A stretch of DNA of 55,889 bases from Gammaproteobacteria bacterium TMED78. Lineage in GTDB: Bacteria > Pseudomonadota > Gammaproteobacteria > Steroidobacterales > Rariloculaceae. The stretch lies in contig NHEF01000008.1 of assembly GCA_002171615.1 (NCBI GenBank), positions 1-55,889 of the forward strand. The letters are read 5' to 3'. The translations under genes and the position numbers were made by a program. Positions 18,639 to 27,226 of the stretch are shown piece after piece. Every line of letters starts with the position of its first letter. Within the stretch, counting starts at the first letter, position 1. The notes below the pieces were generated by a model, which saw only the letters and a list, made by a program, of their open reading frames with translations, was not told where the DNA came from and searched no databases.

Positions 18639-19713
18639 AAATATATTTTCTCTCAATTCTTGAGCCTAAGCGCGTTAAAAGTTCATAACCTATAGTATCA
18701 ATACTACTAGCAATACTATCGATATCTGAATTGTTACCGAAGATCTCAATGCCACAACCAATATATAAATCTTTTTTGGGTATACTAGAAACATCAATTG
18801 TAATCAAATCCATTGAGACGGGACCAACTATTTTCACTTTTTTGTCATTTATAAAGCAAAACTCTCTATTACTCAAGGATCGTGGAATCCCATCTGCATA
18901 GCCAACACCAATAGTCGCAAGTAAAGAATTGGCAGATACTTCTGAATTTGCTCCATAACCTACAGTTATTTTTTTATTAGCTTCTCTTAACTGAAGAATT
19001 GGTGCAGTAAGTGAAAAGACCTTTTCCATTGGGTTTTCTAGATTCTGGAAAGGACTCATTCCATATAAAGCAATACCAGGCCTAACAAGATCACCTAATA
19101 AATCAGGTCTTTTTAAAATAGTTCCAGAGTTGCCAACTGATGTTCTTACTCCAGGGAATAATTTTGTTAATTTATTAAATAAAATAATTTGCTCATCATT
19201 AATCAAATTATCAGGCTCGCTTGAACAAGAAAGATGGGTAAATATAAAAGAGATCGCTAATTTATCGATTAGATTTTTATTTTTGTAAAGCCTAAGAACA
19301 TCACTTTCTGCTAAACCTAACCTAGCCATTCCAGTATCAAAGTGTATTGCTATAGGATGCTCAGTATCGCTACTTTTATCAACCCAGCTATAAATCTCAT
19401 CTAAAGAATTTAAAACGGGGATTAAATTTTTTTCAAGAATTAATTTAATATCTGAAGAAGCTAAACCATCCAATATAAATATATCTATATTTTTATATTT
19501 ATTTCTTATTTCAATAGCTTCATAAATATTTGCAACAAAATAATTCCTACACCCATTACTATACAAACAATCTATTACCTCTTCCACACCAAGACCATAA
19601 GCATTAGCTTTTATAACAGCTCCACATAAAGAAGAGCTTGAATATTTATCAAGCATTTTATAATTTCTTGCTAATGCAGATAAATTAATTGTTAAAAGAG
19701 GTTTAGTTTGCAA
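18628..19713 (-). CDS. alr: Alanine racemase
   Basis: The PLP-dependent enzyme makes D-alanine for peptidoglycan. The PLP lysine is in [13 protein letters not shown] (about residue 34). The catalytic Tyr region appears as [10 protein letters not shown], and [12 protein letters not shown] marks the C-terminal domain. [27 protein letters not shown] is the conserved mid-protein block. There is no in-frame ATG near the beginning. TTG 19713 ([18 protein letters not shown]) gives the correct family N-terminus, but no clear Shine-Dalgarno precedes it. Length is 361 residues. The gene is coupled with fabA and divergent from the acuI-like gene. Confidence 0.94.
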   Translation of the reverse strand: MQTKPLLTINLSALARNYKMLDKYSSSSLCGAVIKANAYGLGVEEVIDCLYSNGCRNYFVANIYEAIEIRNKYKNIDIFILDGLASSDIKLILEKNLIPVLNSLDEIYSWVDKSSDTEHPIAIHFDTGMARLGLAESDVLRLYKNKNLIDKLAISFIFTHLSCSSEPDNLINDEQIILFNKLTKLFPGVRTSVGNSGTILKRPDLLGDLVRPGIALYGMSPFQNLENPMEKVFSLTAPILQLREANKKITVGYGANSEVSANSLLATIGVGYADGIPRSLSNREFCFINDKKVKIVGPVSMDLITIDVSSIPKKDLYIGCGIEIFGNNSDIDSIASSIDTIGYELLTRLGSRIERKYIYDN

Positions 19714-19815
19714 ATTATTGAAAAAAATTTCTAAAATGAAATAAAGTATAGTTTAATTAATTTATTAAAACATATAGAGTATCTGTATCCAAATTTATTT
19801 ATAGGTTGCCTGGCT

Positions 19816-20802
19816 TTGAAAGAATTTTTAGCATATAGAATATTTGAATCAAATGGTCGATCATCTGGAAGGCTAGAAAAAATATCAAGTGTTGATCTTG
19901 GTATTAATGATCTTTTTGTTAAGGTTGAGTACTCTGCTATAAACTATAAAGATGCACTCGCGGCTACTGGGCAAGCACAAATAGCTAAGAAGTTTCCACT
20001 AATTGGTGGTATTGATCTTATTGGAACCGTACTAGAATCAAAGACAGATAAGTTTCGTGATGGAGAAAAGATAATTGTTACAGGCTCTGGTCTAAGTGAA
20101 ACTCTCAATGGTGGCTACTCAGAATACGCTCAAATAGATTCTGATTTAGCTTTTCTCATTCCTGAATCTATTAGTACTAGACTAGCCGCAGGTATCGGCA
20201 CAGCTGGTTTTACAGCTGCTCTAGCTATTTATAAAATGAAAATAAATAAGCAAAAGTTTAGTAATGAAAAAATTATAGTTACAGGCGCAACAGGAGGAGT
20301 TGGAAGCTTTGCTATATTATTACTTAATAAGGCTTTATCAGAAGTTATAGCAGTTTCTAGTAAGAATAATTGCATTAATTATCTAGACAGCCTAGGAGTT
20401 AAAGACATCATAAACCCATCAGATATAAAAGATAATGAGTCTTTACTCGAAAAAGCATTGTGGCATGGGGCTATAGATAATATTGGTGGTGATATATTGT
20501 CATGGCTAACAAGGACAGTCAGGCCCCATGGAAATATAGCCTCAATAGGTTTGGCTTCTAGTCATGACTTAAATACAAATGTTATGCCTCTGATTTTAAG
20601 AGGCATTAATATTTTAGGCATAAGTACAAATATCAATAGGAAAATATCAGAAGACCTATGGAAAGATATTTTTTGTAATTTAACTAATGACGATATAGAA
20701 AAAGTTATTACAAGAGAGACATCCTTAAAGGACCTATCAAATCACTTTGACAGGTACATAACTGGTAATAACTATGGACGGACGATAATAAAGATAAGTT
20801 AA
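19816..20802 (+). CDS. acuI: AcuI/YhdH-family NADPH-dependent acryloyl-CoA reductase
   Basis: The 328-residue medium-chain reductase matches the YhdH/AcuI subfamily: YSAINYKDALAATGQAQIAKKFPLIGGIDLIGTV, then GGYSEYAQ, and the nucleotide-binding TGATGGVGSFAILLL. AcuI reduces acryloyl-CoA to propionyl-CoA. In marine bacteria this detoxifies acrylate from dimethylsulfoniopropionate, but the family is also widespread without DMSP genes, and no other ddd/dmd gene is seen here. The start is TTG 19816, chosen by family alignment; only a weak AGG precedes it. Confidence 0.88.
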   Translation: MKEFLAYRIFESNGRSSGRLEKISSVDLGINDLFVKVEYSAINYKDALAATGQAQIAKKFPLIGGIDLIGTVLESKTDKFRDGEKIIVTGSGLSETLNGGYSEYAQIDSDLAFLIPESISTRLAAGIGTAGFTAALAIYKMKINKQKFSNEKIIVTGATGGVGSFAILLLNKALSEVIAVSSKNNCINYLDSLGVKDIINPSDIKDNESLLEKALWHGAIDNIGGDILSWLTRTVRPHGNIASIGLASSHDLNTNVMPLILRGINILGISTNINRKISEDLWKDIFCNLTNDDIEKVITRETSLKDLSNHFDRYITGNNYGRTIIKIS

Positions 20803-20818
20803 TTAAGCTAGAGTTAAT

Positions 20819-21529
20819 TTACTCGTCTATCCTTAAGTGATAATTAAAAGGTGTGCCTGCCTCCCTTCCATAAACATAAAGGAATAACATTCCTTCAAGA
20901 ATATGAGCAAACCTTACAGGACCTAAATCTATAGCCTCAAGCCCCATGGCTCTAATCAAATTAGCTACAAAATCTTTGGATGGTTTATGATTTCCTACTA
21001 TAGGAATCGTTACTTGGCCTCCAGAAGAATCTGGATCTATCATTGTTCTATAGTTGAGAGTATTAAATGCCTTAACTACATATGATTCGGGTACAAGGTC
21101 TTGAATTATCTCTGCGTAAGAGGTTTCGACTGGATAAACCCTATGACCATCGTCACCTAATACTCTGCTGTTTGTAGGATCTATAACAATCTTTCCGGTT
21201 AAGTCGCCTAAGTTTAAAACTACTTCTGATACGGCGCTTCCAGGAACTGCTAGCACAACTACTTGTGATTTTTCAGCAGCCTCTCTTGGAGATGTAACAT
21301 AAGGTTTGTTTTCTGGATGCTGTAAATTAACAACCAACGTTTGATCCAAAAGTAATTGTAACTCTGGATTTGATGGATTTCTTGACCCATATACAATTTC
21401 ATGTCCTTGTTTAGCAAATGCCGGTCCTAAAGCACTAGCTACATTACCAGTCCCTATAATAGCTATTGTTTCAGCTACAATACAGGATGAAAAAAGACAA
21501 AGGATAAGTAGATTTAAAATTTTTATCAT
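20819..21529 (-). CDS. NADP-binding F420-reductase-like Rossmann protein with an export signal
   Basis: The core resembles NADPH-dependent F420 reductase/NADP-oxidoreductase coenzyme-F420 proteins: IAIIGTGNVASALGPAFAKQ at about residues 22-41, then YGSRNP for NADP phosphate binding, and later VVLAVPGSAV and KIVIDPTNS. Unusually, the fold is preceded by a hydrophobic signal-like segment, MIKILNLLILCLFSSCIVAE, so the product may be exported or membrane-anchored. The ATG at 21529 is the only sensible start. It is the last gene of the operon with the 2-oxoacid dehydrogenase. True F420 use is unlikely in a gammaproteobacterium; the substrate is unknown. Confidence 0.8.
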   Translation of the reverse strand: MIKILNLLILCLFSSCIVAETIAIIGTGNVASALGPAFAKQGHEIVYGSRNPSNPELQLLLDQTLVVNLQHPENKPYVTSPREAAEKSQVVVLAVPGSAVSEVVLNLGDLTGKIVIDPTNSRVLGDDGHRVYPVETSYAEIIQDLVPESYVVKAFNTLNYRTMIDPDSSGGQVTIPIVGNHKPSKDFVANLIRAMGLEAIDLGPVRFAHILEGMLFLYVYGREAGTPFNYHLRIDE

Positions 21530-21545
21530 AAACTATACTAAATAA

Positions 21546-22904
21546 TTAAATCTCATTTAACCACTCATGACCCTCCAAGAGGGATCGAACTTTATTCAAA
21601 AATGCAGCTGAATAAGCTCCATCTATAGCCCTATGATCAAATGATTGAGATAGAATGCCAGTAGGTCTTATGCCCAGAGACTCGCCATCACCATCCTGAA
21701 TAACTACAGGCCTTCTTTTTATGGAATCAATAGAGAGAATTGCAATCTGTGGCTGATTAATTATAGGGGCCGTCATTAATGTTCCATAAGAACCATTATT
21801 AGATAAAGTATAGGTACCTCCTGAAAGATCATCTGGAGATAGTGAGCCATTTCTAGCTTTTTGACTAAGTTCATTTATTCTTCTTGAAAGGCCAGAAACA
21901 GTAAGATCTTCAGCATTCTTAATTACTGGAGCTACCAAAGCCTCTAAACTTATAGCCACAGCGACAGAAAGATGTATAGTGCTATGAAGGACTAGGGCAT
22001 CATTATCTTGAATATTTTGTTGTATGCTACTGTTAACTCTAGGATATTCTTTTAGTGCAATACAAACTGCTCTACTAATAAATGGTAGATAAGTTAATGA
22101 AAAGCCATTTTTAGTCTTCCAATCATCTTTAACCTCTGACCGAGCCCTGTCAACATTACTAAAATCGACCTCAATAGCTTGAAGCACATGTGGGCTTGTA
22201 GCCTTAGACCTTACCATATGCTCTGCCGTCAACCTCCTGATTCGATCAAAAGGAATGGTATTTGCATTAGGGGTTACTTGAGTTAAATTGTTGCTAGAAT
22301 CAACAGGCTCGGAAGGAAGGCTAGAAGTATCGCTATTTTCAGTATATGACAAAACATCTGATCTAGTGATTCTACCATCTCTGCCTGTGCCTTTAATTAT
22401 GTTTGGGTCTAGGTTATATTCAGATAATAATCTTCTTACTACAGGAGATAGTTTAAGAGGTTTTTCATCATTTCCATCATAATGAGAATCAGAAGAAATA
22501 ATCTCATTGTTATCTGGTAATTGGCTACTTAACTCGGAAGCGCTATCGTTAACTCTCGAAGATAGATTGACACTATTATTTTCTTTTGAATCAACCTCTT
22601 CTTCAATTGAAGCTTCTGGAGTGGTATTTTCTTGATTATTATTTTTATCTACTGGTAAGCCTTCATCTTCTTTAGGTCCATTAATAACTGCTAATACAAC
22701 ACCAACATCAACTGTTTTACCTTGATCAACCTTAATTGAAGTTATTATACCATCTTCAGGAGCTGGGACTTCAATAGCAGCTTTATCTGTTTCAACATCA
22801 AGTAATATTTCATTTTTAGAAACTTTATCACCGACATTTTTATGCCATGCTGCAATAGTTCCTTCAGTAACCGTCTCTCCTAGTTGTGGCATTAAAATAT
22901 TCAT
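21546..22904 (-). CDS. pdhC: 2-oxoacid dehydrogenase E2 (dihydrolipoamide acyltransferase)
   Basis: Domain order: one lipoyl domain (about residues 1-75; the lipoylated Lys is in DVETDKAAIEVP), a long acidic Ser/Asn-rich linker (about 76-145), a peripheral-subunit-binding domain (KLSPVVRRLLSEYNLD with GTGRDGRITRSDV), and a catalytic acyltransferase domain ending in SQSFDHRAIDGAYSAAF with the HRxxDG motif. It transfers the acyl group to CoA within a PDH, acetoin or branched-chain complex. It follows E1-beta by 12 bases. The E3 subunit is not in this window. Confidence 0.93.
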   Translation of the reverse strand: MNILMPQLGETVTEGTIAAWHKNVGDKVSKNEILLDVETDKAAIEVPAPEDGIITSIKVDQGKTVDVGVVLAVINGPKEDEGLPVDKNNNQENTTPEASIEEEVDSKENNSVNLSSRVNDSASELSSQLPDNNEIISSDSHYDGNDEKPLKLSPVVRRLLSEYNLDPNIIKGTGRDGRITRSDVLSYTENSDTSSLPSEPVDSSNNLTQVTPNANTIPFDRIRRLTAEHMVRSKATSPHVLQAIEVDFSNVDRARSEVKDDWKTKNGFSLTYLPFISRAVCIALKEYPRVNSSIQQNIQDNDALVLHSTIHLSVAVAISLEALVAPVIKNAEDLTVSGLSRRINELSQKARNGSLSPDDLSGGTYTLSNNGSYGTLMTAPIINQPQIAILSIDSIKRRPVVIQDGDGESLGIRPTGILSQSFDHRAIDGAYSAAFLNKVRSLLEGHEWLNEI

Positions 22905-22916
22905 AATATAGAAACC

Positions 22917-23894
22917 TTAGTCAACTAACTTAAGAACATCTTTAACTATGCGCTCAGTACTTGGTAATACAGCATCCTCTAGTGCATCTGCTGAAGGTAA
23001 AGGAATATGCGGAGTAGTAATTCTAACTATTGGTCCATCAAGATCCCAAAATAATTCCTCTGCAACAATAGAGGCTATCTCTGCTCCCCAGCCACAAAGC
23101 CTAGGGTTTTCTTCAACAGTTACCAGCCTTCCTGTTTTGCTAACATCTTCTAAAATTGTCTTTGTGTCTAGCGGAACTAAAGATCTAACATCAATTACTG
23201 ATGCTGATATTCCATGGTCGTTTGACAAAATATCAGCAGCTTTCTCAGCTCTAGGAACCATTGCTGCTAATGCAACAATACTTACATCATCACCTTCTCT
23301 AGTAATTGCAGCTTTGCCTAAGGGGATCACATGTTCATCATCTGGAACCTCACCTTTAGTTGCATAAAGAGACTTTTGCTCAAAAAAGAGAACTGGATCT
23401 GGATCTCTAATAGATGCAGCGAGCAATCCTTTAATATCTCCAGGTGTAGAAGGCGCAACAACTTTAAGTCCTGGAATAGCCATTGCCCAATTTTCAATAC
23501 TTTGTGAATGCTGAGCTCCAAAACGACTGCCTCCGCCATTAGCACTTTTTATAACAAGTGGAAAACTACACTGGCCATCAGTCATATATCTTGTTTTAGC
23601 TATCTGATTAGCTACTAAGTCCCAGCAAACTGCAAAGAAATCTGAAAACATAATTTCAGCGATTGGTCGCAAACCAGTCATAGCAGCACCCATAGCTGCT
23701 CCAATTATTGCTTGCTCAGAAATAGGCGTATCCCTTACTCTATCTTTACCAAATTCATCTAAAAGACCAACGGTTGTCTTAAAAACACCACCAGCAGCAG
23801 CTATATCCTCTCCAAGAAACAAAACATTACTATCCCTTCTCATCTCTTGAGCAATAGCAGCATGCACGGCATCTCTATAAGTTAATTGCGCCAT
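22917..23894 (-). CDS. pdhB: 2-oxoacid dehydrogenase E1 beta subunit
   Basis: The transketolase-like beta subunit binds TPP with E1-alpha. Typical blocks are VLFLGEDIAAAGGVFKTT, RVRDTPISEQAIIGAAMGAA, RPIAEIMFSDF and SRFGAQHSQS. I chose ATG 23894 (MAQLTYRDAVHAAIAQEM, 325 residues): GGGAG stands 6 bases upstream, and the longer TTG frame to 23915 is not supported by the family. The gene overlaps the end of the alpha subunit gene by 13 bases. The sequence fits PDH or acetoin dehydrogenase; the two are not separable by eye. Confidence 0.94.
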   Translation of the reverse strand: MAQLTYRDAVHAAIAQEMRRDSNVLFLGEDIAAAGGVFKTTVGLLDEFGKDRVRDTPISEQAIIGAAMGAAMTGLRPIAEIMFSDFFAVCWDLVANQIAKTRYMTDGQCSFPLVIKSANGGGSRFGAQHSQSIENWAMAIPGLKVVAPSTPGDIKGLLAASIRDPDPVLFFEQKSLYATKGEVPDDEHVIPLGKAAITREGDDVSIVALAAMVPRAEKAADILSNDHGISASVIDVRSLVPLDTKTILEDVSKTGRLVTVEENPRLCGWGAEIASIVAEELFWDLDGPIVRITTPHIPLPSADALEDAVLPSTERIVKDVLKLVD

Positions 23895-24880
23895 GTTGAG
23901 CTCCCGTCTGCCCAAACATCAGTATCAGCGATATCTAATGGTGGTGGATTACTATTCTTTGCAATTTCCGTTGCTTCATCAATTTTAGCCTCTGTCTCAG
24001 CATCAATTTTTTCTATCGATTTCGCATCGATGCCAAGTTTAAGCAAACGCTTTCTATAAACATCTAATGGATCTCTTTTCTTCCATTCTTCTACTTCTTC
24101 ATCTGGTCTATACTTACCAGGATCAGCTCTAGAATGACCACCATGTCGATAAGTTTTTGCTTCAATTAGGCTTGGCCCTTCCCCTTCCCTGGCCTTATTC
24201 AAAGCTGTCATAGCAGTTTCATAAACTACATCAGCATCATTACCATCAATAAGTATAGGATCTAAATTATACGCGGATGCTCTATCTGCTGCAGGATTAG
24301 CAACGGCAGTTACATCACTAATGGCGGTATACTCCATATATAAGTTATTTTCACAAACAAAAACAACTGGCAATTTCCAAATAACAGCAAAATTTAAAGC
24401 CTCATGAAAAGCTCCAATATTAGTTGTACCATCGCCAAAAAAGCAAACAGCTGCCTGTTGGGTACCTCTATATTGCGCCGACCATGCAGCACCAGCAGCT
24501 ATAGGAAGATGTGCACCAATAATTGCATAAGAACCCAAAGCACCATGATCCATACTCATCAAATGCATAGATCCACCTTTTCCTCGCAGTAAGCCACACT
24601 CTCTACCCATTAGCTCACCTAAGATTGACGTCATAGATACTCCTCTTACATACGTATGGTTATGCCCTCTATATGTACAAAAAGTATAATCATCTTCTCT
24701 CATTGCATTACCAAAACCAGAAGCAACGGCCTCTTGTCCTAATGCTAAGTGGCTTGTTCCTTTTATCAGATTTTGCATGAATAAATCATATGCTCTTTGC
24801 TCTAAAGCTCTACATTCGGACATAGTCCTATATAGATTTAATCTAATTTCAGGGTTAAGTTTAGGTTTATATTTTGCCAT
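23882..24880 (-). CDS. pdhA: 2-oxoacid dehydrogenase E1 alpha subunit
   Basis: The alpha subunit carries the TPP motif GDGTTNIGAFHEALNFAVIWKLPVVFVCENN. Other marks are YRGHNHTYVRG, a GSMHLM block, and TYRHGGHSRADPGKYRPDEE. Length is 332 residues. With E1-beta and E2 it forms the heteromeric type of complex. Many gammaproteobacteria instead use the single-chain AceE for pyruvate, so this could be the main PDH of the clade or a dedicated 2-oxoacid dehydrogenase. It follows the DUF6152-type gene by 8 bases. Confidence 0.94.
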   Translation of the reverse strand: MAKYKPKLNPEIRLNLYRTMSECRALEQRAYDLFMQNLIKGTSHLALGQEAVASGFGNAMREDDYTFCTYRGHNHTYVRGVSMTSILGELMGRECGLLRGKGGSMHLMSMDHGALGSYAIIGAHLPIAAGAAWSAQYRGTQQAAVCFFGDGTTNIGAFHEALNFAVIWKLPVVFVCENNLYMEYTAISDVTAVANPAADRASAYNLDPILIDGNDADVVYETAMTALNKAREGEGPSLIEAKTYRHGGHSRADPGKYRPDEEVEEWKKRDPLDVYRKRLLKLGIDAKSIEKIDAETEAKIDEATEIAKNSNPPPLDIADTDVWADGSSTWRN

Positions 24881-24888
24881 TTAAGTTC

Positions 24889-26040
24889 CTAAAGACGTCT
24901 TAAAAAATCTTGATCATTCTCAGATAAAGTTCGATCATCACAATTGTATGGTTCATATGGTAAATCAGAAACAAATACACTATCAGATCCCTTATACTGC
25001 CCGATAAAATTTTTCGGGTCAGTTGCAATCCAAGTTCTTCGTAATTGACCTAAATCATGATCTAAAGAAAAGGTTTCAACAACATGCATCTCATCGCTGT
25101 ACATGAAAGGCACGAACAAATAACCAGGATCAAATCCTATTGTATCAACAATTAAATTTGAATCAACCCACTTACCGATAGAGTGTCCCCATTGCGAAGC
25201 CTCTAAATCAGAAGGATGACTATCTAGGTTCATATAAATTTTTCTATACAAATCGAAAGAACCATACTTAATTATAATTTGATCATCCACAAGTGATATT
25301 TGATTAGTCATTGAATCAAAAGTCCAATCAAAGAAAATATTTGTTGGCGAGCAATGCCACCTTGGCATATCTCTTTCATAATCAAAATCCTCAGCTGAAT
25401 CTAACATTGCCTGAGTAGGTTCAATGCCAATACCTGGCGGTAAGCCCATACCCATGCCCGAGCCCATAGCTCTACCCATACCAAGATAATTTTGATTAGG
25501 GGCTATACCTTGCTGATACAAACTTAAGGCCTCACTCAAAAGGACTAGCTCACCTCTTCTTCCTCTAGGGTCTGTACCAATTCTTTGCTCAGCCGCCCAA
25601 TCACCAAAAATATTAGGTGTTCCATCTATTAAGGTTGCTGGTCTATTAGTAGAAATAGAGCTTTGTTGTGTAAGTTGTTGATATCTATCAATAGACGTTC
25701 CATCTGCAAATCTTACTGTTGCAACATAACATGTATTAGGCTCCTCTCTATCAGGAATACCTTCAACAGTTATAGCTCTTCCATCTAAAAAAATCTCTTC
25801 TGTCCAACCAGATCGTCTGAGAACAGTAGCAGCCCTCATTTCACACCTCCAAGGCTCAACCACATCTTCATCATCACGAATGGCATCTAAATATACAAAT
25901 GCATGAGGATTAACCATTGCTATATCGGTAACTATTCCCGTCAGTACTAAATCTATAGTGGGGTCAAATGTACCCATTCCATGATGAGAATAAGCATTTA
26001 AAGAAATTAAAGAAGAAAATATAAAGAAAAAATACTTAAT
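24889..26040 (-). CDS. Exported DUF6152-type two-domain protein, probable ATT start
   Basis: The nearest ATG (25977) would begin inside the conserved N-terminus. The frame upstream encodes a signal peptide, KYFFFIFSSLISLNAYS, followed by HHGMGTFD, exactly as in its paralogues. ATT 26040 follows GAGGAG by 7 bases and is the best start, giving 383 residues. The N-terminal domain has NPH (VNPHAFVYLD) and a CEMRAATVLRRSGW block. The C-terminal domain starts near FGDWAAEQR, has a Cys in RWHCSPTN and GHSIGKWVDSNLIVDT, and ends with a second Cys (YNCDD). A Met/Gly-rich insert lies between the domains. It heads the 2-oxoacid dehydrogenase operon. Function unknown. Confidence 0.8.
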   Translation of the reverse strand: MKYFFFIFSSLISLNAYSHHGMGTFDPTIDLVLTGIVTDIAMVNPHAFVYLDAIRDDEDVVEPWRCEMRAATVLRRSGWTEEIFLDGRAITVEGIPDREEPNTCYVATVRFADGTSIDRYQQLTQQSSISTNRPATLIDGTPNIFGDWAAEQRIGTDPRGRRGELVLLSEALSLYQQGIAPNQNYLGMGRAMGSGMGMGLPPGIGIEPTQAMLDSAEDFDYERDMPRWHCSPTNIFFDWTFDSMTNQISLVDDQIIIKYGSFDLYRKIYMNLDSHPSDLEASQWGHSIGKWVDSNLIVDTIGFDPGYLFVPFMYSDEMHVVETFSLDHDLGQLRRTWIATDPKNFIGQYKGSDSVFVSDLPYEPYNCDDRTLSENDQDFLRRL

Positions 26041-26047
26041 TTTGTCT

Positions 26048-26053
26048 CTCCTC
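26048..26053 (-). promoter_or_regulatory. Strong Shine-Dalgarno in front of the ATT start
   Basis: GAGGAG on the minus strand, 7 bases before ATT 26040. No ATG, GTG or TTG lies in the matching window and frame, so the site points at ATT as the start codon of the DUF6152-type gene. Confidence 0.65.
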
Positions 26054-26191
26054 TGGACAATTTTTAATATTATACATTAAAAATACTTACTATATTAATT
26101 TTAAAGCTAACAGAAATAGAATTAATCATTTAAACTTTTACCTAAATTATGATATATATTTATTTACAAATTTCTTAAAATTGGAGTAATA

Positions 26192-27211
26192 ATGAGAATG
26201 CATCTATTTTTAATTTTATTATTAATATCTCCCACTATGAGCTATAGTCACCACTCCTTTAGTAGCACATTTCATACTAATCTCTTTATCGAAATAGAAG
26301 GAGAAATTACTAGGATCCTTTGGCGTAATCCACATGTAATGTTTATGGTTGATGTAACAGATGAAAACGGTGAAACATCTGAATGGGAAGTTGAAGCAAA
26401 CTCTTTAAGCCTCCTTAGAAGAGCAGAAATTTCAAGAGAGATGATTAATATAGGTGATAATGTAAAGATTTCTGGATGGCCTTCTAGATACCATGATACA
26501 GAGATGTTTGTTCAAAATATGTTACTTCCCTCAGGACAAGAAATTTTATGGTGGTTAGCATCAAAACCAATCTGGTCAAATGATACACTTGGTAATTGGG
26601 ATGAGTGGAGAACAGATGGTGGAAATACTAATGATAATAGGGAAAATGGGATTTTCGGCATATGGACTTCAAACTTTCTTTCAAGAAATGGTGGACTGTG
26701 GAATGAAAGCTATCCATTAACAGAATTTGCTTCTAATGCGAGAAACCAATATGACCCTGGCTCATCTAATAATCCTCTGCTGAACTGCCAGCCCAAAGGA
26801 ATGCCTTTTATTATGGAACAACCCTATCCATCTCAATTTATTGACATGGGAGATATAATTATTTGGCATGCTGAGGAGTACGATACTATGAGAGTCATCT
26901 ATATGGATCTAAATAATATTCCTGATGAGCCTGATAATCCAATATTAGGAATATCAACTGGACAATGGGATGGTAATAACTTAGTAGTAAGTACTAATAA
27001 TATTAACTATAGCGTCTTTGATCCTACAGGCATACCATTAACTAAAAGCGTGTCATTAGTAGAGCGTTTTATTCCTACTGATAATGGAAATAGGATAATT
27101 TACGAAGTAGATGTAACTGATCCTGGTGTATTCACTGAAACTATAACTTTAGATTCCACATGGACTAGAGCATCTGATCAAACGGTTGGAAATTATGAAT
27201 GTACCATCTAA
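26192..27211 (+). CDS. Exported DUF6152-type two-domain protein
   Basis: The 339-residue protein has a signal peptide ending TMSYS, then His20-His21 at the predicted mature N-terminus (HHSFSSTF). The N-terminal domain shows WRNPHVMFMVDV, EWEVEANSLSLLRR and GDNVKISGWP. The C-terminal domain begins near FGIWTSNF and contains NCQPKGMPFIMEQPYP, AEEYDTMRVIYMD, ISTGQWDGNNLVVST and a last Cys in NYECTI. ATG 26192 has GGAG upstream. It forms a tandem pair with the next gene and is divergent from the ATT-start paralogue. The function of DUF6152 proteins is not established. Confidence 0.85.
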   Translation: MRMHLFLILLLISPTMSYSHHSFSSTFHTNLFIEIEGEITRILWRNPHVMFMVDVTDENGETSEWEVEANSLSLLRRAEISREMINIGDNVKISGWPSRYHDTEMFVQNMLLPSGQEILWWLASKPIWSNDTLGNWDEWRTDGGNTNDNRENGIFGIWTSNFLSRNGGLWNESYPLTEFASNARNQYDPGSSNNPLLNCQPKGMPFIMEQPYPSQFIDMGDIIIWHAEEYDTMRVIYMDLNNIPDEPDNPILGISTGQWDGNNLVVSTNNINYSVFDPTGIPLTKSVSLVERFIPTDNGNRIIYEVDVTDPGVFTETITLDSTWTRASDQTVGNYECTI

Positions 27212-27226
27212 TAAAGTAAGCTAAAT

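Noticed and set aside
22948-23367. Plus-strand open frame of 139 codons
   Set aside because: It is antisense to the E1-beta gene, and its Ser/Ala-rich product is typical of a shadow frame.
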